64,000 bases of DNA from Candidatus Lernaella stagnicola (lineage in GTDB: Bacteria > Lernaellota > Lernaellaia > Lernaellales > Lernaellaceae), in contig JAVCCK010000042.1 of the NCBI GenBank assembly GCA_030765525.1, positions 124,001 to 188,000 of the forward strand, in the 5' to 3' direction. Shown piece by piece: positions 19,360 through 26,758 of the stretch. A model generated the notes under the pieces. It was not told the origin of the DNA, made no database searches, and saw nothing but the letters and a program-made list of their open reading frames with translations. The position numbers and the translations under genes were made by a program. Each line of letters begins with the position of its first letter. The stretch's first letter is position 1.

Positions 19360-19751
19360 TCACCCGTGGCGCAGGCGGGCGCCCCGGGGCAATCCTCGCA
19401 GTCGTCGCATTCGCGTACCATTTCGAAATCGCGCAGAGCGCACGTCGCGCCCAGGCACGTGGCTTCGGCCCAAGTTTCACAATCGGCGGGAATTCGGAAA
19501 TCCATCGTACAGCCGGGGTTCAGCAGGCATTCTTCACTGCACCGATAATAGCAGGGTGCCGGTTCGAGGCCGGTGGTGTCATCGTCGGTGGGGATGTTTC
19601 CCTTGCGTTCCGGCTCGTTCTCGTCGTCCTCACTGCTCGTACACGCCCACCAAGTTACGAATACGAGTAGCACAACGATCACCCACGCGACCGTGAAAGC
19701 CGAGGATTTCAAAGCGCCGAACATCGTTCGCGATGATTTCATTTCCGTCAC
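19356..19751 (-). CDS. Hypothetical cysteine-rich lipoprotein
   Basis: A 131-aa protein of unknown function. Residues 16-36 form a hydrophobic segment ending in TWWAC, which can serve as a lipoprotein signal with lipidation on that Cys. The following linker is acidic (SSEDDENEPE, PTDDDTTG) and the C-terminal 65 residues contain eleven cysteines, several in CxxxC or CxxC spacing, suggesting a small disulfide-rich or metal-binding exported domain. It starts 41 bp downstream of the phosphatase-family gene's stop and is co-directional with it. Confidence 0.65.
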   Translation of the reverse strand: MTEMKSSRTMFGALKSSAFTVAWVIVVLLVFVTWWACTSSEDDENEPERKGNIPTDDDTTGLEPAPCYYRCSEECLLNPGCTMDFRIPADCETWAEATCLGATCALRDFEMVRECDDCEDCPGAPACATGD

Positions 19752-19792
19752 TCTCCCGCGAAAATCGCGCGTTTCACTCCCACGGTCCGGCG

Positions 19793-21415
19793 TCAGCCCA
19801 GATAACCCAGATCCTTCAGCCGCTGAACGATTATCTGCCGCTGCCGTTCGCTGACGTCGGCCGGGTCAGTCGTCACCTGCGGTGTCGGCGGACCCACGGC
19901 GACGTCGCGATGCTCGGGCCGCAATGAATCGACCAAAACCAACCCATCCAAATCGGCGGGCACCGGCCATCCGGCTAGGTGAAACAATGTCGGCAGTACA
20001 TCCAGAATGTCGGCGTCGTCGAACCTGCCCGGGGCCACCTTGGGGCCGGCCGCCGCGAACACGCCGTGCAGGCGGTGGTTTCCCGTGTGGCCGACAACCA
20101 CCGGCCCCACCGGCGTGCGACCCCAAAATTCCGTGGCGCCGCGCGTGGTGTAGGCGTAATCACGCATCATGACCAACAGGTCCGGCGCGTCGGCCATCGC
20201 CTCGCCGTGGTAAATGTCTTCTTTCTCGAGCACCGCATCGACAACCGGCCGGCCGTCCTCCGGATCGACCACCGCCAGCAGGGCCGCTTTGATCTGCTCC
20301 CGCACCCGCGGCGCTTCATCCTCGTCGACGATGCCCTCGGGTTCCCGGCCCGCCAGATTAAGCCACACGTTGCCGCACAAACCGGCGGCGTACGCGACCG
20401 TGCACGACCAATCGACGGTGGCAAAAGTGAGCTTGCGCGGATCGCCCAATCCCAACGCGAGAAGTTGATCGTCGTCGATGCCGTCCTGCGCCGGCGGCAT
20501 GTTTTCCTTCACCCAGGCGTGCTTGCGGTCGGGATTCTCCGGCTCCGGCGGCGGCTGATACGCGCGAACCTTATCCGGGTCGAAGCGCAGCAGCCCGGCG
20601 TCGATCAAAACGCGATTCAGATAGACATCGCGCCGCAGGCTGCCGAAACCGTGATCGCTGACCACCATCAGGTGATCCTCCGGCCCCAGGCGTTCGAGCC
20701 ATTCCCCCAGGCAGCGGTCGAGTTCAAGATACGTGCGGAAAACCGCGTCGCCCAAGTCGCCGGCCTGCCCCGGGTGCTCGATATGCTGCTCCTCCATCTC
20801 GCCCCACAAGGCATGCTGCACGCGGTCGGCGGCGACGTACACGAAAAAGCCCACGTCCAGCGCGTGCGCCTCCCACAAACGCAAAAAGGCTTGGTGGCGG
20901 GCGCTGAGCATGGCGAACACGTCGCGCAGGAAGGGCTCGGGTCGGTCGTACCAATGAATCATGGCGTCGATTTGGTAGCCGTCACCCAGTTGGGCGAGGA
21001 TCTCCGGCGGCCACACGCCCTCCGGCAGCGACGGTGTGTGCATGCCCGTGACCATAAACCCCGGCAACGGTTCCGGCGGCCAGGTGAGCGGCACATTCGC
21101 CACACCCACTTGCGCGCCTTCGGGTAGGAACTGCCAGAAGGCCGGCGCGCGGCGGTCGCGGCTGGTCACCAATTCCACGTCGTACCGGCCCGCGGCACGT
21201 TTCCCGAAATCGAATATGCCGTGCCGACCGGGGTTCACGCCGGTGATCATGCTCGTCCACGCTTGCGGGGTCAGCGGATGAATCGTACTGCGCAGCGGCC
21301 CGTGGGACGACGTCTCCAGCCACCGTTGAAAATGCGGCAAGTGACCATCTTCGGCCCAACGAAACAAAAGTGACGGTTCGGCGCCGTCGATGCCCAGCAC
21401 GAGGATGCGTCCCAA
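19793..21415 (-). CDS. Alkaline phosphatase superfamily protein (type I phosphodiesterase/nucleotide pyrophosphatase family)
   Basis: A protein of about 540 aa of the metal-dependent alkaline phosphatase superfamily. The N-terminus LGRILVLGIDGAEPSLLFRW holds the metal-binding Asp, MITGVNPGRHGIFDF is the expected conserved segment after the nucleophile region (LTPQAWTSM, probable Thr/Ser nucleophile), and MVVSDHGFG (metal-binding DH) and VVGHTGNHRLHGVF occur further on. No signal peptide is evident, so it is probably cytoplasmic. I place the start at the TTG at 21415, with GGAG upstream, four bases after the previous gene. Bacterial relatives are often annotated as phosphodiesterases; substrate unknown. 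Confidence 0.85.
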   Translation of the reverse strand: MGRILVLGIDGAEPSLLFRWAEDGHLPHFQRWLETSSHGPLRSTIHPLTPQAWTSMITGVNPGRHGIFDFGKRAAGRYDVELVTSRDRRAPAFWQFLPEGAQVGVANVPLTWPPEPLPGFMVTGMHTPSLPEGVWPPEILAQLGDGYQIDAMIHWYDRPEPFLRDVFAMLSARHQAFLRLWEAHALDVGFFVYVAADRVQHALWGEMEEQHIEHPGQAGDLGDAVFRTYLELDRCLGEWLERLGPEDHLMVVSDHGFGSLRRDVYLNRVLIDAGLLRFDPDKVRAYQPPPEPENPDRKHAWVKENMPPAQDGIDDDQLLALGLGDPRKLTFATVDWSCTVAYAAGLCGNVWLNLAGREPEGIVDEDEAPRVREQIKAALLAVVDPEDGRPVVDAVLEKEDIYHGEAMADAPDLLVMMRDYAYTTRGATEFWGRTPVGPVVVGHTGNHRLHGVFAAAGPKVAPGRFDDADILDVLPTLFHLAGWPVPADLDGLVLVDSLRPEHRDVAVGPPTPQVTTDPADVSERQRQIIVQRLKDLGYLG

Positions 21416-21419
21416 CTTT

Positions 21420-22283
21420 CTACTCCACCACGAACACCGGCGCCGTGCCGGGTTCGCCGCCCGTGTCGCCCAGCAACACCAACGCGTTAGCTGTGACCGC
21501 AGCGGCAAGACTCATCGCGAGCGGCGCGTCCAGAAGCTCCCGGCGAAAATCCGCCCCCGGCGCTCCCAACCGCCCCCATACCCAACGGGGAGGTCCTTCG
21601 GCGAGGTCCGTCGAAACTTTCACGCGCGCGGTCGGCAGGTCGAAATGGGCATGCCCGGCGAATCGACGCGCCGCCGGCAAAACGTATAGGTGAAACAACG
21701 CCAGCGCCGCACTCGGCTCGCTGGGCAGGCCAAACCAAAAGCCATCTGCGGTCGGCACGAAACTCAACTCCGACGGCGTGTGGCCCACTTCGGTGAACTC
21801 GAGTTTGCCGTCAAAATCGTGCGCCACGGCAGCCGCCGTTTCGGGCGATGCGCCGATCGTGCACACGAACTCGGCGACCTCGAAAGCCCGGCGCACCGCG
21901 GCCAGATGCAAGTCGGCGCGATCCGGCACCTGCCCGACGTCAACCGGCATTACGCCGCGCGTTTGGGCGGCCGCGGCCAGAGCGGTCAGGCCCGGATGGG
22001 GTTCCACGTCGGGGGGTAGTTCATTGCCGGTCAGATCGCGGTTCACCGCCGTAAGCCCGACGCCCACCTGCCCGTAGGTGGGGATTTCCCGCATTCCGCC
22101 TTGGGTGAGCATGGCTTGATGCGCCGGGCGCAGCGTCGTACCGCGCGCCAGCCGCGGCGGGCCGACGAAATCAATTGCCAGCGCTCGCCCGAGGGCCAGG
22201 TGCGCGGGCCATTTTTCAACATCGGTTGTGTCGTCAAAATCGAGGATGCGTTGCCTGGCCTGGTGGAATTCGAGCAAAGGCAT
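21420..22283 (-). CDS. Divergent MoeA-like (molybdopterin molybdenumtransferase fold) protein
   Basis: A 287-aa protein following the MoeA layout in reduced form: an N-terminal EARxxI-like segment (FHQARQRILDF ... LALGRALAIDFVGPPR), a MoCF-like core (GLTAVNRDLTGNELPP, VGQVPDRADLHLAAV, FVCTIGASPETAA) and GLPSEPSAALALFHLYVLPA where MoeA has GLPGNPVSALVxFxxFVxPA. The GGxSxG loop and the GLPGNP turn are altered, and it is about 110 residues shorter than MoeA. It may have lost molybdenum insertion activity. GAGGAG directly abuts the ATG; a TTG at 22277 would be better spaced. It lies 14 bp downstream of clpP. Confidence 0.7.
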   Translation of the reverse strand: MPLLEFHQARQRILDFDDTTDVEKWPAHLALGRALAIDFVGPPRLARGTTLRPAHQAMLTQGGMREIPTYGQVGVGLTAVNRDLTGNELPPDVEPHPGLTALAAAAQTRGVMPVDVGQVPDRADLHLAAVRRAFEVAEFVCTIGASPETAAAVAHDFDGKLEFTEVGHTPSELSFVPTADGFWFGLPSEPSAALALFHLYVLPAARRFAGHAHFDLPTARVKVSTDLAEGPPRWVWGRLGAPGADFRRELLDAPLAMSLAAAVTANALVLLGDTGGEPGTAPVFVVE

Positions 22284-22297
22284 CTCCTCGTCAGCCG

Positions 22298-22876
22298 TTA
22301 GGGGAGTTTGAGTTGCCCGACTTCGTCGATGATTCCGTAAGCCTTGGCTTCATCGGCTCCCATGTAAAAATCGCGCTCGGTGTCAGCGGCAATTTTTTCG
22401 TACTTCTGGCCGGTGTGATACACGAGGATTTCGTTGAGCCGTTTTTTCAGGCGCAGGATTTCCTGGGTTTGGATTTGCACGTCGGTGGCCACGCCGTAGG
22501 CGCCGCCCAAGGGTTGGTGGATCATCACGCGCGCGTTGGGCATGGCAACTCGTTTCCCGGCGGTTCCCGCTGTCAGCAGCAGCGCTCCCATGCTGGCGGC
22601 TTGACCGAAGCAAACGGTCGATACGTCGGCATCGATCGAGTGCATCGTGTCGTAAATGGCCATGCCACCGGTCACAATACCGCCCGGACTGTTGACGTAG
22701 AGCTTGATGTCCGTCTGCGGGTCCAAAGCGTTGAGGTACATAAGTTGCGCCACGACTACGTCCGATTTCCTCTCGTCGATCTCGCCAGCCAGGAACACTA
22801 TGCGCTGGCTGAGCAAATGGGAATAGATGTCGTAGGCAAGCTGGTTCTCTTCACGATCCACAACAAAAGGTATCAT
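22298..22876 (-). CDS. clpP: ATP-dependent Clp protease proteolytic subunit ClpP
   Basis: ClpP is the barrel-shaped serine protease that degrades proteins unfolded by ClpX or ClpA. The 192-aa product has the catalytic serine in GQAASMGALLL, the histidine in MIHQPLGG, and the aspartate in DTERDFYM. NSPGGIVTGGMAIYD forms the oxyanion region. ATG 22876 follows GGAGGGCTCA. No tig or clpX lies next to it; instead the MoeA-like gene follows after 14 bp, an unusual partner. Confidence 0.94.
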   Translation of the reverse strand: MIPFVVDREENQLAYDIYSHLLSQRIVFLAGEIDERKSDVVVAQLMYLNALDPQTDIKLYVNSPGGIVTGGMAIYDTMHSIDADVSTVCFGQAASMGALLLTAGTAGKRVAMPNARVMIHQPLGGAYGVATDVQIQTQEILRLKKRLNEILVYHTGQKYEKIAADTERDFYMGADEAKAYGIIDEVGQLKLP

Positions 22877-23000
22877 TGAGCCCTCCGAAAATCAGAACGG
22901 ATCGCATCCTAGCGCCAAATTGCGGCGGCGTAAACCAGTGGTCTGGCAAGGTTTCCGGAGCCGTACTATAGTATGCGCGTTTTCCCCGACGGAGGTTTCG

Positions 23001-25592
23001 ATGCGTACTCGTATCTGCATGCTCGTCTTTTTGCTCGTGGCTCTGCTTTTCCTGACTTCCTGCGCCGCCGCCCTGAAATGGATGGCCTACCGCAGCGACC
23101 CGCGCGGCCCTATCATCGCCGGCCAAATTGAAGTCGCCGCGCTCGACAGCCGCGTCGAAGTGATCCGCGATAAATGGGCCATTCCGCACATTTTTGCCGA
23201 AACCGAACACGATCTCATGCGCGCCGTCGGTTACGTGCACGCCCAAGATCGCCTCTTCGAAATGGACTTCTTCCGCCGCGTCGCCACCGGCCGCCTGGCC
23301 GAAGTTATCGGCGACCGGCCGCTCGTCACCGGATTGATCTACGGCGCGACGACCTCCCGCGAACAAGATATCGGCATGCGCATTCTCGGCTTCGAGCACA
23401 ACGCGAAGCTGTATCTCGAATTGGCGCCGCCTGAGAGCGTCGCGCTGCTGCAGGCTTACGCCGACGGGGTCAACGCCTATCTGGCCGCTCACCATGACGA
23501 CCTCCCGATCGAATTCGGCCTGATCGGTTACCAGCCCGAATTGTGGAAACCCGAAGACACAATCGCGCTCCAGCGTTTTCTCGGCTGGATGCTTTCGACC
23601 AACGGCGTAGTCGAGTTGCTGCGCGCCGCCTCGGACAAGCTCTTGGGTTACGAACAAACGGAGCTGCTTCTGCCAACTTATTCGCACCCGAAAGCGCCGC
23701 GCATTCTGCCGAATTACAAATTCCCGCGGCGCAAACCGTCGATCCCCTTCGATCCCACGCCGCTTAAACCTCTCGCGGCGGAAAACATTTCGTTGACCAC
23801 CGTGTACCGCATGCTCGGCAGCGTCGGCAACGAAGCGACCGACGCCAGCAACAACTGGGCGGTCGCCGGATCGCGTACCGCCAGCGGATATCCCATTCTC
23901 GCCAACGACCCCCACCTGCCGCACCTCGCGCCGGGGATCTTCCACCTGACGCACCTTTCCGGCGCGGGCTACGACGTGATCGGCGCGACCTTCCCGGGCG
24001 TGCCGTTGATCGTGCTCGGCCACAACCGCCACGTCGGCTGGGCCGCCACCAACAACCAGGGCGACGTGCAGGACCTCTACGCGCACCAAGTCGACCCCGG
24101 ACGTCCGGAGCGGTACAAGTTCAATAACACCTGGGAAGATTTCGTCACGCGCGAAGAAACCGTTTACATCAAAGAGGGTGCCGACCGCCGCGCCGAGCGG
24201 GTCCTGGTGCGCGTCAGCCGTTTCGGGCCGGTTGTCACCGACATGTTCGCACGCGATCGCACCAAAGACGTGATCAGCCTCCGATGGGCGGGGATGGATT
24301 TCATGGACTCCCCCACGGCCTTCTGGGAACTGCACCGCTCCAAAACACCGGAGGAACGGCGCATCGTCGCCGATAAATACTGGAAGAAAAAACGCGGCGA
24401 CGACATCGCCGTCATGCGCCGCGTGAACCGTGACGTTACAAGCTGCGCCGAGTACTACGAAGCCATGAGCCGCTACGGTACGCTGCGCCAGAACTGGGTC
24501 TGCGCCGATACCAGTGGACACATCGGGTACGCGCCGATGGGCTTCGTCCCCGTTCGCAACCGCGGTGACGGACGGCGCATCGCCCGCGCTTGGCGCGACG
24601 AGGGACGCTGGATCGCCTGGGTTCCGCCCGAGGAAATTCCGCAACGGATGGACCCGCCGTCGGGTTACTTCGTCTCGGCCAACAACGCCACGACCGATTT
24701 GGATGCCTACCCCTACCCCTGGGCCTATCAATACGTCGCGGGGTACCGCGCCGCGCGGATCATCGAACTGATCGAGGCGCAAAAGCCGATCGACGCGGCC
24801 TACATCGCCCGCATGCACACCGACGTCTACAGTAAGCTTGGCGAGGAATTCGTGCCGCTGTTCGTCGAGGCCGGCAAGGGCGACGACGCGCTGACCGACG
24901 CCTGGCTGATCCTGGAACGCTGGGACCTCAAGGCCACCGCCGACAGCGCCGGGGCCGCGCTGTTCAACGTGGCCTTCGACGAACTCGCGAAAAAGATGCT
25001 GGCCGACGAAATGGGGCCGGATCTGTACCGCGCCTACACCTCTACGCACATGACTAACGGCATGCTGGCCGCGATTCTTCGCCAAAAGGACAGCCCCTTC
25101 CATGATTCGGTGAATAGCAAGCAGCGTGAGACTTGGGAGATCACCTACCGCCGCGCGCTGTCGGCCGCCTACGCGAAACTGCAGCAGGAACTGGGTCCGG
25201 ACCCGGCCCTATGGCAGTGGGGCGACGTCCACATGCTGACCATCGCCCACCCGCTCGGCTCTCAGAGCGCGCTGGCTGACTCCGTGAATATCGGCCCCGT
25301 GCCGCACGGCGGCGGCAACGATACGATCTGGGCGTCGTTCTTCCGCGTCGGCTCGGGCGATTTCCACACGACCGCCGGCCCGGCCTATCGGCACATTGTC
25401 GACATGAAGAACCCGGCCTATTCGTGGCTGGTACTCGATACCGGCAACTGGGGTCGGCCGTTGACCGATTATTACGACGACCAATACGAACTCTGGCGCC
25501 GCGGCGAATACGCCCTCGGGTTGATGGATCGCGGCGACATCGAGGAACACGTGATGGGCGTGCTGGTGCTCGAACCGGCGAAGCTGCCCTGA
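23001..25592 (+). CDS. Penicillin acylase family (Ntn-hydrolase) lipoprotein
   Basis: An 863-aa exported amidohydrolase of the penicillin G acylase/acyl-homoserine lactone acylase family. The N-terminus is a lipoprotein signal (hydrophobic stretch ending FLTSC). The alpha chain shows IPHIFAETEHDLMRAVGYVHAQDRL in two adjoining parts, then ANNWAV-type processing site DASNNWAVAG, where Ser283 would become the N-terminal nucleophile of the beta chain after self-cleavage; the following PILANDPHLP is canonical. The substrate may be a lactone, amide or N-acyl amino acid. ATG 23001 follows GGAGG. A TACTATAGTA palindrome with a TATAGT element lies 28 bp upstream. Confidence 0.92.
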   Translation: MRTRICMLVFLLVALLFLTSCAAALKWMAYRSDPRGPIIAGQIEVAALDSRVEVIRDKWAIPHIFAETEHDLMRAVGYVHAQDRLFEMDFFRRVATGRLAEVIGDRPLVTGLIYGATTSREQDIGMRILGFEHNAKLYLELAPPESVALLQAYADGVNAYLAAHHDDLPIEFGLIGYQPELWKPEDTIALQRFLGWMLSTNGVVELLRAASDKLLGYEQTELLLPTYSHPKAPRILPNYKFPRRKPSIPFDPTPLKPLAAENISLTTVYRMLGSVGNEATDASNNWAVAGSRTASGYPILANDPHLPHLAPGIFHLTHLSGAGYDVIGATFPGVPLIVLGHNRHVGWAATNNQGDVQDLYAHQVDPGRPERYKFNNTWEDFVTREETVYIKEGADRRAERVLVRVSRFGPVVTDMFARDRTKDVISLRWAGMDFMDSPTAFWELHRSKTPEERRIVADKYWKKKRGDDIAVMRRVNRDVTSCAEYYEAMSRYGTLRQNWVCADTSGHIGYAPMGFVPVRNRGDGRRIARAWRDEGRWIAWVPPEEIPQRMDPPSGYFVSANNATTDLDAYPYPWAYQYVAGYRAARIIELIEAQKPIDAAYIARMHTDVYSKLGEEFVPLFVEAGKGDDALTDAWLILERWDLKATADSAGAALFNVAFDELAKKMLADEMGPDLYRAYTSTHMTNGMLAAILRQKDSPFHDSVNSKQRETWEITYRRALSAAYAKLQQELGPDPALWQWGDVHMLTIAHPLGSQSALADSVNIGPVPHGGGNDTIWASFFRVGSGDFHTTAGPAYRHIVDMKNPAYSWLVLDTGNWGRPLTDYYDDQYELWRRGEYALGLMDRGDIEEHVMGVLVLEPAKLP

Positions 25593-25608
25593 CGAAAGGA
25601 CATACGCC

Positions 25609-26007
25609 ATGAAAAAGCTGTTCTTGCTATTGCTTGTCGCGATGATGGCGGCGGCGATCGGCTGCTCGAATTCCTCGGCCATCCGCGATGCGTCGCTTGA
25701 GGAGTTTCACGCCGCGCTGGCCAGTGACGACACGCTCGTCGTGGACGTACGCGTCGGCCTGGAACTGGGCGGCGACCTCATTTTCCTGAAAGACGCCAAG
25801 CAAATTCCGCTTACAACCTTGGAAGTCAACCTGCAGAAGATCCCGAAGGAACGGAACATCTACGTCGTGGGCGCTAAACCCGAGCAGGCCACCAAAGCCG
25901 CCAACATCTTGACTAAGGCGGGCTACCCCTTCGTCTTCCGCGTTAACGGCACCCTGACCGACTACGCCACGAAGTTCGATGCCGAAGGCCGCAAGTATTT
26001 GAAGTGA
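25609..26007 (+). CDS. Rhodanese-like lipoprotein lacking the catalytic cysteine
   Basis: A 132-aa lipoprotein: signal peptide ending AAAIGC, then a rhodanese-type domain with LVVDVRVGLELGGDL, IPLTTLEVNLQKIP and IYVVGAKPEQATKAANIL. In active sulfurtransferases this last strand leads into Cys-x4-Arg; here the Cys is replaced (VGAKPEQ), so sulfur transfer is not expected. It probably acts as a binding or structural module in the periplasm. It lies 16 bp after the penicillin acylase gene with GAAAGGA upstream, so both are likely in one operon. Confidence 0.85.
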   Translation: MKKLFLLLLVAMMAAAIGCSNSSAIRDASLEEFHAALASDDTLVVDVRVGLELGGDLIFLKDAKQIPLTTLEVNLQKIPKERNIYVVGAKPEQATKAANILTKAGYPFVFRVNGTLTDYATKFDAEGRKYLK

Positions 26008-26107
26008 GGGGTAGGAAGGGCGTTTCCAGGCAACCCGTTGTTTTCGCCAAAATGCATCCGTTAAGTGGCATAAAACCTGATTTTAAGACACTTTTGCGCT
26101 TTTGAAT

Positions 26108-26150
26108 CCGAGGGGAACCGCGGCCTCGGAAGCCTTTTACTCTTTTCTCG
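26108..26150 (+). terminator. Possible rho-independent terminator after the rhodanese-like gene
   Basis: CCGAGG (26108-26113) and CCTCGG (26124-26129) are perfect inverted arms around a 10-base GC-rich loop, followed by a pyrimidine-rich tract with CTTTT and TCTTTTCT. The T-tract is interrupted, so the assignment is tentative. Confidence 0.4.
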
Positions 26151-26403
26151 ATTGATCAATCGGTGCAGCAGGCAATAAGTCCCTGCCGCTCAGTTGAGTT
26201 CCCACGTCGCGGTCGAAATTCAAATCGACAGAAAAAGGGCTTCTCTCCTCTTCGTCTTCCTCCGACTCACCGGTTTCCGGTGCTTTGCCGTGATACTTCA
26301 CGCCGGTTCCTCCCGAAGTTCGAGGCCCAACGGGCCACTCGGTGAAGGAGCGAGAGTGCTTTTCCGGCCAACCCAAGCTTTTTCGCACAATCAAATATGC
26401 CAT
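26137..26403 (-). CDS. Hypothetical small protein in the A+T-rich island
   Basis: An 88-aa open frame, co-directional with the island operon and downstream of it. AAGGTGAG lies just upstream of the ATG. The product is hydrophilic, with an acidic centre (ESEEDEEE) and no membrane segment. A TTGACA hexamer (26526-26531 on the minus strand) and a hairpin lie in the upstream gap. No family is recognised. A 14-bp perfect palindrome (CGATTGATCAATCG, 26149-26162) falls within its 3' end. It could be a real third component or chance. Confidence 0.35.
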   Translation of the reverse strand: MAYLIVRKSLGWPEKHSRSFTEWPVGPRTSGGTGVKYHGKAPETGESEEDEEERSPFSVDLNFDRDVGTQLSGRDLLPAAPIDQSRKE

Positions 26404-26758
26404 CGGCTCACCTTATCAAAATTTGTTGCCCTTATCGCTAAGTTGCACACGAGCAACGTTATAGCCCACCGTTTACTGCCCGCTCTCAGGCGAATGGCTG
26501 ATAACAGTAACCTCATCATTCGGAATGTCAAGCTAGCCGGTTCTCTGACATCAGAGACCAGATTATGTTTATGTTTTAAACGAGTTCGTCTCCGAATAGC
26601 ACATAAACTCACTGAAAGCGATCTAAAATCCGAAGTTTCCGGAAATTTCCTCTCCCTTCTAATAATTGCATTACCTCTACTCTTTATATCGGTGCCGTTT
26701 TAGCCCATCTTGAGTGAAAACCACGTTAATAACCCGTTTTCGCCTTCACTTGAGCTGA
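26404..26758. other. Intergenic A+T-rich stretch with inverted repeats
   Basis: No convincing gene. It holds a perfect hairpin TCTCTGA-CA-TCAGAGA (26542-26557) and an inverted repeat GTTGC...GCAAC (26442-26457). On the minus strand, TTGACA lies at 26526-26531 without a strong -10. These may serve termination of the MBL gene or expression of the small gene at 26137-26403. Confidence 0.4.

Noticed and set aside
22851-25103. A 750-aa open frame on the minus strand opposite the penicillin acylase gene
   Set aside because: It lies entirely within the acylase gene apart from its 3' end over clpP's start, lacks domain motifs and has the composition of a GC-rich antisense frame.
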